DNA from: Microcaldota archaeon
GTDB lineage: Archaea > Micrarchaeota > Micrarchaeia > Anstonellales > Bilamarchaeaceae
Reading direction: 5' to 3'
NCBI GenBank assembly: GCA_023129075.1
Contig: JAGMCT010000010.1
Coordinates: forward strand, 1-64,000
DNA: 64,000 nucleotides
The position numbers and the translations under genes are program-made. Below the pieces are notes generated by a model. The model saw only the letters and a list, made by a program, of their open reading frames with translations. It was not told the DNA's origin and did no database searches. Below are positions 15,489 to 23,227 of the stretch, piece by piece. The first letter of the stretch is position 1. Every line of letters begins with the position of its first letter.

Positions 15489-16829
15489 ATGGAGTCAAAA
15501 CCAGGAGATAAGGTAAGGATAAAGACAGATAAAGGAACCTATGAAGGCAGACTTATGCCTTCAAAAGAAGGGCATGTGCTCAAGCTGGACACAGGATACA
15601 ATGTCGGATTTAGTGATAAAGTAAAGGTTGAACTCGTAGAAAAGTATATTGCCCCCGAAAAAGAAAATCCTGAAACAGGAGAAGGCGAGATTGTAATAAT
15701 AGGAATGGGCGGAACGATTTCCTCAAAGGTTGACTATAATACCGGGGGCGTCCATCCGCATTTAAGTCCAAAAGACCTACTCAAATTATTTCCCGAACTT
15801 TCTTCCTTTCCTTCTATAAAAACAATTCCTTTATTCTCTATTCTTTCAGAAGATATGAATTATAGGTTCTGGCAGCAGGCTGCTGAAGTAGTCTATAAAG
15901 AGATAAAGAACGGCGCCAAAGGAATAATAATCCTTCATGGAACAGATACCATGTCATATTCTTCTGCAGCACTCTCATTTATGCTCAGGCAGACACCTGT
16001 TCCTGTGGTTTTTGTAGGGGCCCAGAGAAGCTCTGACAGGCCTTCATCTGATTCCCGCCTTAACCTTATGAATGCAGTTTTTACTTCCACCAATAATATT
16101 GCAAATGTTGGTGTGATTATGCATGCAACAACAAATGATGATTATTCATTCTTTCATTTGGGAACAAGAGTAAGAAAGATGCATACCTCGGCCAGGAATG
16201 CATTCAAATCTATTGGGGTTCCCCCCCTTGCAATGGTTGATTACCGCAGAAAGATGTTTGAACAGCTTTCACCTGCAAGAGAAAGAGATATGAAAAGAAA
16301 AACATTATTTGATAAAAGGTTCAACCCAAATGTTGCAATGATTTATATCCACCCAGGAATAAAACCAAAGCTTATAGATTCGCTTTCTTCCTATGATGGG
16401 GTCGTCCTTGTTGGAACCGGATTAGGGCATGCTCCGACAAATCCTAACAAACACCCTTTTGCAACTAGTATCCTTGAAAATCTGAAACAGCTCATCTCAA
16501 GCAACATTCCGGTTATTATGTCATCTCAAACCATAGAAGGAAGACTCAACCTGAATGTTTACAGTGCAGGCAGACTGCTTTCAGAAGCAGGAGTAATAGG
16601 GAGCATGATGGACTGGACCCCTGAAACAGCTTTTATAAAGCTTTCCTGGATTCTCGGCCATGAGAAAAAAATAGATAAGGTAAAGGAAGAGATGCTTACT
16701 CCTCTGGAAGGAGAGATAACAAAGAGAAGTGCAATCCTGTCAACTACCTATCTACAAGTAGATAAGCTTGCTCAACCACACGTGGGAGCAATAGGCTGGT
16801 TGACAGACAGCCCGTTAATAGAGGTATAA
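15489..16829 (+). CDS. gatD: Glu-tRNA(Gln) amidotransferase subunit D
   Basis: The glutaminase subunit of the archaeal GatDE enzyme, which converts Glu-tRNA(Gln) to Gln-tRNA(Gln). Residues 1-52 form the GatD-specific N-terminal domain (GYNVGFSDKVKVE). The L-asparaginase-type catalytic domain begins with GMGGTISS (T76) and includes LHGTDTM (H150-GTD), GAQRSSDRPSSD, then SSQTIEGRLNLNVY. Length 446. The last 19 codons (16772-16829) are read antisense to the end of the TnpB gene, so the true ancestral C-terminus was probably altered by that insertion. Its partner gatE lies on the other side of the element. Confidence 0.95.
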   Translation: MESKPGDKVRIKTDKGTYEGRLMPSKEGHVLKLDTGYNVGFSDKVKVELVEKYIAPEKENPETGEGEIVIIGMGGTISSKVDYNTGGVHPHLSPKDLLKLFPELSSFPSIKTIPLFSILSEDMNYRFWQQAAEVVYKEIKNGAKGIIILHGTDTMSYSSAALSFMLRQTPVPVVFVGAQRSSDRPSSDSRLNLMNAVFTSTNNIANVGVIMHATTNDDYSFFHLGTRVRKMHTSARNAFKSIGVPPLAMVDYRRKMFEQLSPARERDMKRKTLFDKRFNPNVAMIYIHPGIKPKLIDSLSSYDGVVLVGTGLGHAPTNPNKHPFATSILENLKQLISSNIPVIMSSQTIEGRLNLNVYSAGRLLSEAGVIGSMMDWTPETAFIKLSWILGHEKKIDKVKEEMLTPLEGEITKRSAILSTTYLQVDKLAQPHVGAIGWLTDSPLIEV

Positions 16830-17940
16830 CGATGCAGAATATTGAAAGAAGCATTGATGTCGGCGTTGAAGGATGCCTTGCAGGCTTTACATCTGAAAAT
16901 ATCTCCAATTCTCTGTCCTCTCCTGAGACTTCCACAGACAGAACAAGTCTTAGAAGTATTTTTTGCTCTCACATATTCAATAGCAACCCCGTATTCCTCT
17001 CCTTTATATTCAAGGAATTGCTGGAGTTGATGGAAAGCCCAGTTGGAGAAGAGCCAGTTCTGTTTTCTTCTGTGCCTTGCGTATCTTATCCCCTTCAAAT
17101 TTTCCAGGACAATTACTCCATCTTTCCCTGCATCTTCAATCAATCTCTTGCTAATGCAGTGGTTGATATTACGCATAAACCGTTTCTCCTTGCCAGAGAC
17201 CTTCTTAAGGTGTCTTCTGGCAGAGCGAGTGCCTTTGCTCTGCAACCTACTGCGAAGTTTAACATAACGCTGTTTAATCCTGAAAGTTTCTTTGCCATCA
17301 ACAAGCCAGTTCTCACTTGTGGCAATCAAATTGTTTATTCCCCTGTCAACCCCTATGATGTTTCCTGTTTTATTGGAAGGAGTGAAGTTCCTTTCAATAG
17401 AAATCATAAGCCTGAGTTTTCTGTCTTTGCAGAGAACAAGGTTGCTTTCTTTAATATCCCAGTCAACATATTTTTGAAAATACTTAGGAACTTTAAGGTT
17501 TACCTTCAATCTTCCATTAAGGGTAAGAAGGTTTGCTCTGCTCTCTTTAAAGAAAATGTTACTACTCCTCTTATCATAATGGATACAGGTCCCCTTAAAT
17601 TTAGGTCTTTTTCCTTTATCCTGAACAGCACGTTTAACAGAGACGCAAGCATATTTATTGGCAATTATTGCAAGTTGTGCAGGGAGCTTGAATTTCTTCC
17701 TAACATTGTGATAAACAAACTTATGCATACGAAAGCAATTGCTATCCTTATGCTCATAGCAACTTTCAACAATTTCATTCTGAGCTTGAGACATATTATC
17801 CATTGCTTTGAGCAGAACATCTCTCTGTTCTGCTGTTTCGTCGAGAACTGTTTGTATAGTTTTCAACATAGTAATAGATGTGAAAGGGAACTACTTAAAC
17901 CTTCCCCCCAATTCCTCCCACCTACAAGTAAATGGGTCTC
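16745..17940 (-). mobile_element. IS200/IS605-type element carrying only tnpB (IS1341-like)
   Basis: A single-gene transposable element inserted between gatD and gatE. The downstream end (relative to tnpB) holds a perfect hairpin, tatctacaagtagata (16749-16764). The upstream end has a related imperfect hairpin, cccacctacaagtaaatggg (17917-17936). Both share the 9-mer ctacaagta (16752-16760 and 17922-17930). Subterminal hairpins of this kind are typical of the family. No tnpA transposase gene is present, so mobility would need one in trans. Exact ends are approximate. Confidence 0.7.
16772..17869 (-). CDS. tnpB: TnpB RNA-guided endonuclease
   Basis: A 365-residue TnpB. Members of this family use an RNA from the element's 3' end to guide DNA cleavage and help retain the transposon. 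The RuvC triad appears intact: D175 in GVDRGINN, E256 in IVLENLKG and D337 in FNADINAS. The zinc ribbon has CSVC (C309, C312) and CKAC (C327, C330). The N-terminal region has the usual helical/barrel pattern. No frameshift or stop is seen, so the protein may be active. It is antisense to the gatDE operon, and its 3' end overlaps gatD by 58 bp. A guide-RNA region would be expected around 16745-16900, minus strand. Confidence 0.92.
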   Translation of the reverse strand: MLKTIQTVLDETAEQRDVLLKAMDNMSQAQNEIVESCYEHKDSNCFRMHKFVYHNVRKKFKLPAQLAIIANKYACVSVKRAVQDKGKRPKFKGTCIHYDKRSSNIFFKESRANLLTLNGRLKVNLKVPKYFQKYVDWDIKESNLVLCKDRKLRLMISIERNFTPSNKTGNIIGVDRGINNLIATSENWLVDGKETFRIKQRYVKLRSRLQSKGTRSARRHLKKVSGKEKRFMRNINHCISKRLIEDAGKDGVIVLENLKGIRYARHRRKQNWLFSNWAFHQLQQFLEYKGEEYGVAIEYVRAKNTSKTCSVCGSLRRGQRIGDIFRCKACKASFNADINASFNILHRYTSINGLSVNQPIAPTCG

Positions 17941-17955
17941 CTTGGAGGTGCTTAT

Positions 17956-19743
17956 ATGAAATGCGGTATAGAGATTCATCAGCGCCTTGCAACAGAAAAA
18001 TTATTCTGCAGATGTCCTTCAATACTCTCTGATTCAGAACCTTTTAAGGAGATAAAAAGAAGACTTTTTGTTGTTGAAAGCGAAACCGGAGAAATAGACA
18101 GAAGCGCAAAAGAACAGCAGGAAAAAAAGCAGGAGTTTACTTATCAAATTTTCAATGAAAACTGCTGTCTTGTTGAGACTGATGAGGAACCCCCCCATGA
18201 AATGAATAAGGACGCCCTTTTGATAGTTCTTGGGATTGCACAGCAGATGAACTCCAATATTGTGGAAGAAGTGCACACCATGAGAAAACTGGTTATTGAC
18301 GGAAGCAACACCTCTGGTTTTCAGAGGACCTCTTTAATAGCTCTTGGTGGAAAACTTGAAACTTCAGAAGGAGATGTCGGAATGCTCACTCTTGTTTTGG
18401 AGGAAGAAAGTGCAGGAATAGTCTCTGAAAACAATGGTTCAAGAACCTACCGCTTGGATAGACTTGGTATCCCTTTAATAGAGATTGCAACTGCCCCGGA
18501 TATAAAAAACGGAAAACATGCAAAAGAGGTTGCTGAGAAGATAGGGATGATGCTCAGAGCCACTGGAAAGGTTGCAAGAGGTATTGGAACAATAAGACAG
18601 GACCTGAATGTTTCAATTGAGAATGGTGCAAGGGTTGAAGTAAAAGGAGTGCAGGAGTTGAAATCCATTCCTTTGTATGTTGAGAATGAGGCAAAAAGGC
18701 AGGAAAACCTGCTCGTAATAATAAAGGAATTGAAGAGCAGGCTTGGAGAAGGATGGAAATCAAAAGCAAAACCTATTGAACTTACAATTATTTTCTCTTC
18801 AACAAAAAGCAAATTCATAAGCAACTTGGTAAAAAAAGGAGCAGGAGTTTTTGGAATAAAACTTGAAAAACATTCCTCTCTTTTGGGAAGTGAGTTGAAT
18901 CCCAATAGAAGATACGGTTCAGAGCTAAGCGATTATGCAAAACTGGCAGGAGTAAAAGGCATTATCCATTCAGATGAGGACATGGAAAAGTATTCTATTT
19001 TAGAAAGCGAATGGAAAGAAATCCAGGATTCCCTTAACTGTTCAAAAGAGGATGGGTTTGCAATGGTTGTTGCTGAAAAACAAACTGCAGTCAGAGCCTT
19101 TGAACATGTTCTTAGAAGGGCAGAGATGTTTTTTGTCCCTGAAGAAACCAGGAAGGCAAATCCTGATGGAACCTCCTCTTATATGCGGCCTCTTCCAGGA
19201 AGAGCAAGGATGTATCCAGAAACCGATATTCCTCTGATTAAAATAACAAAACCTCTGCTTTCCGAAGCAAGAAAAACAGCAGGAGAAGGAGCAGAAAAGA
19301 AAATGAAAAGACTTTCCTCTCTCCTCAATGAAGACCTCGCAAAAAAAATATTCAGGTCTCCACTGCTCCCTGTATTTGAGCAGCTTATTAAGAAAGGAGC
19401 AGAACCCAAACTCGCAGTCACAACACTCACAGAAACCCTTGTTTCCCTGAGAAGGGAAGGCTTTGAACTTAAGGACCTCTCTTTTATTGAAAAAGTTCTT
19501 TCAATTTACAATGAAAAGAAAATAACAAAAGCAGCAATTCCTGAAATAATAAAATACCACATCCAATCCAAAGAAACTGCAGAAGCAATAATAAAAAAAC
19601 ACAATTTAGGTTTGCTTTCATCGGAAGAGATGGACAGGATAATCAAGGAGTGCAAAGGCGATATAAAAAGAATAATGAGCAAATACCGTTTGAGATTAGA
19701 TCCAAAGGAACTTATGAAAAAAATAAAGGGTAGTGGCAGATGA
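17956..19743 (+). CDS. gatE: Glu-tRNA(Gln) amidotransferase subunit E
   Basis: The GatB-related subunit of archaeal GatDE that binds tRNA(Gln), phosphorylates the glutamyl group and receives ammonia from GatD. The protein opens MKCGIEIHQRLATEKLFC, a hallmark of the family. It continues with VEEVHTMRKLVIDGSNTSGFQR in the cradle domain, then RLGIPLIEIATAPDIK, DLNVSIENGARVEVKG and the RPLPGRARMYPETDIP segment after an AspRS-like insert. A YqeY/tail domain ends it. I use the ATG at 17956, with ggaggtg 5 nt upstream, giving 595 residues; the in-frame ATG at 17932 lies within the transposon end. The stop overlaps the HEAT gene. Confidence 0.95.
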   Translation: MKCGIEIHQRLATEKLFCRCPSILSDSEPFKEIKRRLFVVESETGEIDRSAKEQQEKKQEFTYQIFNENCCLVETDEEPPHEMNKDALLIVLGIAQQMNSNIVEEVHTMRKLVIDGSNTSGFQRTSLIALGGKLETSEGDVGMLTLVLEEESAGIVSENNGSRTYRLDRLGIPLIEIATAPDIKNGKHAKEVAEKIGMMLRATGKVARGIGTIRQDLNVSIENGARVEVKGVQELKSIPLYVENEAKRQENLLVIIKELKSRLGEGWKSKAKPIELTIIFSSTKSKFISNLVKKGAGVFGIKLEKHSSLLGSELNPNRRYGSELSDYAKLAGVKGIIHSDEDMEKYSILESEWKEIQDSLNCSKEDGFAMVVAEKQTAVRAFEHVLRRAEMFFVPEETRKANPDGTSSYMRPLPGRARMYPETDIPLIKITKPLLSEARKTAGEGAEKKMKRLSSLLNEDLAKKIFRSPLLPVFEQLIKKGAEPKLAVTTLTETLVSLRREGFELKDLSFIEKVLSIYNEKKITKAAIPEIIKYHIQSKETAEAIIKKHNLGLLSSEEMDRIIKECKGDIKRIMSKYRLRLDPKELMKKIKGSGR

Positions 19744-20504
19744 AAGAAAAACCATTAACTGAATCCCAAGAGAAAAAGATAAGAGCAGCTGCAGAAAAAA
19801 TTTTCAGCCCTACCTCCATGGTACAAATAAAATCTCTCGGCATTCTCCTAGATTATGCTGAAGGAGGAAGGGACATCTCCGCTGCAATTCCCCAGCTTGC
19901 AAAGACCATGGAAGAAAATTTTGGGAGGCAGGCCGCCAGAATTCTTTTATTGACCCTTCTAAATGAAAAAACAAAAGAAAAGACACTGGAATCTATTATA
20001 CAAACACTTGAAAGCAGAAACCCAAGAGCAAGGGAGAATGCAGTTTGGATTCTTAAAAAATTTGCTGGAAAAAAAGCAGTTATTTTTCTCTCTGCAATTC
20101 CTGCTCTTGCAAAGGCACTTGAAGACGAGAATATAGAAGTAAGAAAGGAAGCCTTCCAGACTCTTGCAAACTTTGTTGAGAATTGGAATTTTTCATCCGC
20201 TAACCTCCATCATTTTCTTAAGGCTATTATCAAAGGAAGTAAAGATGAGAATGCAGAAGTAAGATGGAATGCTAATGCGATTCTTGAATACGTTAAAAGA
20301 GAAAGCATGAATAAGTCAAAGGAAGAACTACTTAGATTTCTAAGAAAAACAAAAAGTTCTCCTGAGTTCAAAGAATTTGCAAGGAAAATCTTTAATGAGT
20401 GGCTTCAAAAACAAAATAAAGAAACAGAACTGCAAATCCCACGAAATATGAGAAAACCACTAGAGAAACCTTTGGGAAGGAGTATGAAAAAGCTTAAAAA
20501 TTAA
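19740..20504 (+). CDS. HEAT-repeat protein
   Basis: A 254-residue, all-helical protein with several HEAT-like repeats. The clearest are NPRARENAVWILKKFAG, NIEVRKEAFQTLANFVE and NAEVRWNANAILEYVK (about residues 95-190). The last 60 residues are very basic. Such solenoids are protein-interaction scaffolds and no enzymatic motif is seen. It overlaps gatE by 4 bp, so it is co-translated with it, and rpl11 follows 33 bp later. Placement suggests, but does not show, a link to translation. Confidence 0.65.
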   Translation: MKEKPLTESQEKKIRAAAEKIFSPTSMVQIKSLGILLDYAEGGRDISAAIPQLAKTMEENFGRQAARILLLTLLNEKTKEKTLESIIQTLESRNPRARENAVWILKKFAGKKAVIFLSAIPALAKALEDENIEVRKEAFQTLANFVENWNFSSANLHHFLKAIIKGSKDENAEVRWNANAILEYVKRESMNKSKEELLRFLRKTKSSPEFKEFARKIFNEWLQKQNKETELQIPRNMRKPLEKPLGRSMKKLKN

Positions 20505-20537
20505 TGTTTGTATTCATTAAGTCTTATAGGTGTTCAT

Positions 20538-21017
20538 ATGAAAAAAGAGATAAATGTAATAGTTGAAGGCGGAAAAGCATCTGCCGGTCCTCCTCTTGGT
20601 CCTGCACTCGGTCCGATGGGAGTAAATGCAGGCCAGGTGGTTGCCAAGATAAATGAAGAAACCAAAGAGTTTGAGGGCATGAAAGTTCCGGTCACTGTAA
20701 TTGTAGAAACCTCTGACAAATCATTCGAAATAAAGATAGGAAGCCCACCTATTTCCGAACTTTTGAAAAAATCTGCAGGAGTGCAGAAAGGAACAGGTTC
20801 AAAGGAAACCGTTGGGAATATCTCTTTGGATGACCTTGTAAAGGTTGCAAAGGGAAAAACCAAAACCTCTCTTTCCGTAGACCTTAAGGGAACAGTTAAG
20901 GAAGCAGCAGGAAGCTGTAAGAGCTTAGGTTTAACCATTGAAGGAAAAGACCCAAGAGAGATTATAAGAGAGATTGATGATGGAAAGCATGATTCTCTCT
21001 TTAAAGTGGGAGCATGA
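20538..21017 (+). CDS. rpl11: Ribosomal protein L11 (uL11)
   Basis: The 159-residue large-subunit protein uL11, which binds the GTPase-associated region of 23S rRNA at the stalk base. The N-terminal domain shows GGKASAGPPLGPALGPMGVN and the C-terminal rRNA-binding domain shows GSCKSLGLTIEGKDPREI. I start at the ATG at 20538, which directly begins the conserved KKEINVIVEGG; an upstream in-frame start would add ten unrelated residues. The stop overlaps the PQQ-repeat gene ATG by 4 bp, a strange partner for a ribosomal protein gene. The usual L1-L10-L12 neighbours are not here. Confidence 0.96.
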   Translation: MKKEINVIVEGGKASAGPPLGPALGPMGVNAGQVVAKINEETKEFEGMKVPVTVIVETSDKSFEIKIGSPPISELLKKSAGVQKGTGSKETVGNISLDDLVKVAKGKTKTSLSVDLKGTVKEAAGSCKSLGLTIEGKDPREIIREIDDGKHDSLFKVGA

Positions 21018-22600
21018 GATTCCTTATTCTTTTTTTACTTCTTGTTTCCCTTCCTTTCGCCGAGATTGCAGGAGAAACCGAACTGGCAAAACCCCTTACT
21101 ACAAAACCCCTGGTTGCAGGAGTTTACAATATTATAGGGGCAGAGGACGGGAGGCTTTATGCTGAAGCCAACGGAATAATAAAATGGAAATATTATGGGT
21201 TACACACCATAACTGTTGACCCGATACTGCACAAGGGAAACATAATCGGCGCCTCAGGTTCAAAACTTTTTTCCTTAAAACAGATTGGTACTTTTCAATG
21301 GGCGCAGGAGCTTTCCAATATCTATGGTATTGACTCCGGGGATAAGATTTATGTCTCAACTGAGAAAGGCCTTTATGCGATTTCAGATGCAGGAAAGGTT
21401 GCATGGTGTTTTGAGACCGAGAAATCAACGGCAACAGAACCAACTGTTTCAGCAAGCTATATTATTTATGGAACAGAAGACTCCCTTTATGTATTAAGGT
21501 CAAACGGAGAGTTGTTCCACAGCATTCCTTCCGAAGGATTCTGGAATGTTAAGCCTCTCATCTACAAAAATAGGATTTACATAGGTTCGGTTGATGGGAG
21601 ATTCCATTCATATGATTTGTTCAGCGGAGAGGAAAGATGGTCTTTTGATGCACTTTATCCCATAGTTACAAACGCGGTCAACCATGGCAGCACTATAATC
21701 TTTGCTGATGAGAAAACGGTTTATGCAGTTCTTTCCGGAGAAGAGAAATGGAGGTTTGACGTAGGGGAGCAGGTTGTAAACAAAAAACTGGAAATAGGCA
21801 TGGTCTCCGGCAAAACACTTCTTTTTGTGACAACAAGAAATTCAATATATGTTCTTGATGCCGGCACAGGGCAGTTTCTTACCAAGATTACCTTTGATGA
21901 GTGGCCTACATCACCAACCCTTGATTCTCAGAAAGGAATTCTTCTGGTTGGCTCCAAGGATGGCGTTCTTTATTCGTTTAATGTAAATAGGGGATGCGGG
22001 ATAACCAATCCAAAGCAGGAGGCAGTTTTAGGATTTAGAGAATTGGAAGTAGAAGGAGTTGCATATTCCGCAAAAGGAGATTTCGAAACCTTCGTAAGGA
22101 TAAATGAAGGGGAATGGTTTTCTGTTGGTTCAGAGAATGCATTTAGTTTTGAGATGGACCCTAAGGATTATGCTTTCGGCTCTGTAGAAATAGAGTGCAG
22201 GGTAACGGATTCATCAGGCGAGGAACAGTCTCCTTATTCCAAAGTAAGATTTATACGTTCTTCATCAATAGAAGAAGAAGAGTTTGTTATTACATATCCA
22301 ACAGTTGTGAACGAGGGGGAACCCTTTACAGTACATGTTACAGACCAGTACAATCAGACTCTTAAAGAAGTAGAGGTTGTTTTCGGAGAGGATTCTTTTA
22401 TAGGGGATTCAAGTATTGAAGCAACTCTTTACGGCGGGGGAGAGCACGCAGGGGTTGTAAAAAAACAGGGTTTTGAGGATAAGGAATTTAGTGTAGAGGT
22501 AAGACCCTCAGCATTTCCTGCCTATGTAGCTTTCGGCCTTTTTTCAATAGGATTGATTGTTTTTGTATTTAATTTCTTTATTAAGAAAAAAGAAGAGTAA
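21014..22600 (+). CDS. Membrane-anchored PQQ-like beta-propeller protein
   Basis: A 528-residue extracytoplasmic protein. Residues 1-20 are a signal peptide (MRFLILFLLLVSLPFAEIAG). Residues 30-330 contain repeated strands of the PQQ/BamB propeller type (AEDGRLYAEANGIIKWKYYG; VSTEKGLYAISDAGKVAW; GKDGVLYSFNVNRG is similar). Residues 340-490 look like beta-sandwich domains, and a final helix (about 500-522) followed by KKKEE anchors it. There is no enzymatic quinone-binding evidence, so a structural or binding role at the cell surface is more likely. It overlaps rpl11 by 4 bp. Confidence 0.75.
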   Translation: MRFLILFLLLVSLPFAEIAGETELAKPLTTKPLVAGVYNIIGAEDGRLYAEANGIIKWKYYGLHTITVDPILHKGNIIGASGSKLFSLKQIGTFQWAQELSNIYGIDSGDKIYVSTEKGLYAISDAGKVAWCFETEKSTATEPTVSASYIIYGTEDSLYVLRSNGELFHSIPSEGFWNVKPLIYKNRIYIGSVDGRFHSYDLFSGEERWSFDALYPIVTNAVNHGSTIIFADEKTVYAVLSGEEKWRFDVGEQVVNKKLEIGMVSGKTLLFVTTRNSIYVLDAGTGQFLTKITFDEWPTSPTLDSQKGILLVGSKDGVLYSFNVNRGCGITNPKQEAVLGFRELEVEGVAYSAKGDFETFVRINEGEWFSVGSENAFSFEMDPKDYAFGSVEIECRVTDSSGEEQSPYSKVRFIRSSSIEEEEFVITYPTVVNEGEPFTVHVTDQYNQTLKEVEVVFGEDSFIGDSSIEATLYGGGEHAGVVKKQGFEDKEFSVEVRPSAFPAYVAFGLFSIGLIVFVFNFFIKKKEE

Positions 22601-22609
22601 AGGATAAAA

Positions 22610-22861
22610 TTATCCTACTATATCTACTCCTTCCGGCTGTACCTGGCTTACCCCTTCTATTTTTGCAATCCTTTCTTCTATCTCGTCTACTCCGCCGGAA
22701 TCGTTTATTATAAATGCTATTCTTAGAACCTTTACCCCAAAGCCGATATCCTCTTCTTCTGCAGCTGCAAGTTTCACAATCTTGTTTATTTCTTCCTTAA
22801 CCTTTTCAATATTTTCAGGGTTTTCAGGATAAATTTTTAGAGTTACTTTAACATCTCCCAT
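22610..22861 (-). CDS. Translation elongation factor aEF-1 beta
   Basis: An 83-residue nucleotide exchange factor that reloads aEF-1A with GTP. The ferredoxin-like fold pattern is clear: GDVKVTLKIYPENPENIEK at the start, FGVKVLRIAFIINDSGG in the middle and IEGVSQVQPEGVDIVG at the end. Length is normal for the archaeal protein. The zinc-ribbon gene lies 10 nt upstream on the same strand, an arrangement I have seen associated in other archaea and consistent with a small translation operon. Confidence 0.93.
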   Translation of the reverse strand: MGDVKVTLKIYPENPENIEKVKEEINKIVKLAAAEEEDIGFGVKVLRIAFIINDSGGVDEIEERIAKIEGVSQVQPEGVDIVG

Positions 22862-22871
22862 GTTTCCACCT

Positions 22872-23018
22872 TTATGGCCCTTTGAATCCGCATGGACACT
22901 TGTAAGCGACCCTTGTTTTTTTGCACTGTATACACCTAACTATTTTTTTTCCGCAGTCAGGGCAGGGGAATTCTACGAACTTTTTTGTTATCTTTCCGCA
23001 TGAAATACATCTTTTCAT
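22872..23018 (-). CDS. Small zinc-ribbon RNA-binding protein
   Basis: A 48-residue zinc-finger protein with four CxxC-type pairs: CISC, CPDC, CIQC and CPCG. This is the pattern of the archaeal double zinc-ribbon proteins predicted to work in translation. I start at the ATG at 23018, where a gtggtga sequence lies a few nucleotides upstream; an upstream in-frame ATG at 23060 would add 14 residues that do not belong to the family. First gene of a leftward pair with aEF-1 beta. Confidence 0.82.
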   Translation of the reverse strand: MKRCISCGKITKKFVEFPCPDCGKKIVRCIQCKKTRVAYKCPCGFKGP

Positions 23019-23090
23019 CTGTTCACCACTTCGCGTTTTTTCCTTAATGGGGGTAAGCACTTAAAAATCTTCCCATGTTTTCTTTTATCA

Positions 23091-23164
23091 GCCCTCATAG
23101 TCTAACCTGGATAGGACACAAGATTGCGGATCTTGGAATCCGGGTTCAAATCCCGGTGAGGGCA
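23091..23164 (+). tRNA. tRNA-Arg (anticodon GCG)
   Basis: A 74-nt cloverleaf. The acceptor stem is GCCCTCA with TGAGGGC. The D stem is gtct with ggac. The anticodon stem is CAAGA with TCTTG around loop TTGCGGA, giving anticodon GCG (Arg CGC/CGU). The variable loop is four bases and the T arm is CCGGG-TTCAAAT-CCCGG. Discriminator A, no encoded CCA. A TATA-like ttaaaaatc (23061-23069) lies about 25 bp upstream. Confidence 0.93.
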
Positions 23165-23227
23165 ACATTCCCTTTAGAAAAGATTTAAAAGGAGTTTTAT
23201 CCTACTCTACTCTTTAAGGTTATTAAT

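Noticed and set aside
17932-17955. Earlier ATG for gatE
   Set aside because: It lies in the transposon end hairpin. The ATG at 17956 has ggaggtg at proper spacing and begins the conserved GatE N-terminus.
16832-17959. A 375-codon plus-strand open frame across the transposon
   Set aside because: It is the exact antisense of tnpB, whose RuvC and zinc-ribbon motifs are unambiguous; the plus-strand translation shows no domain.
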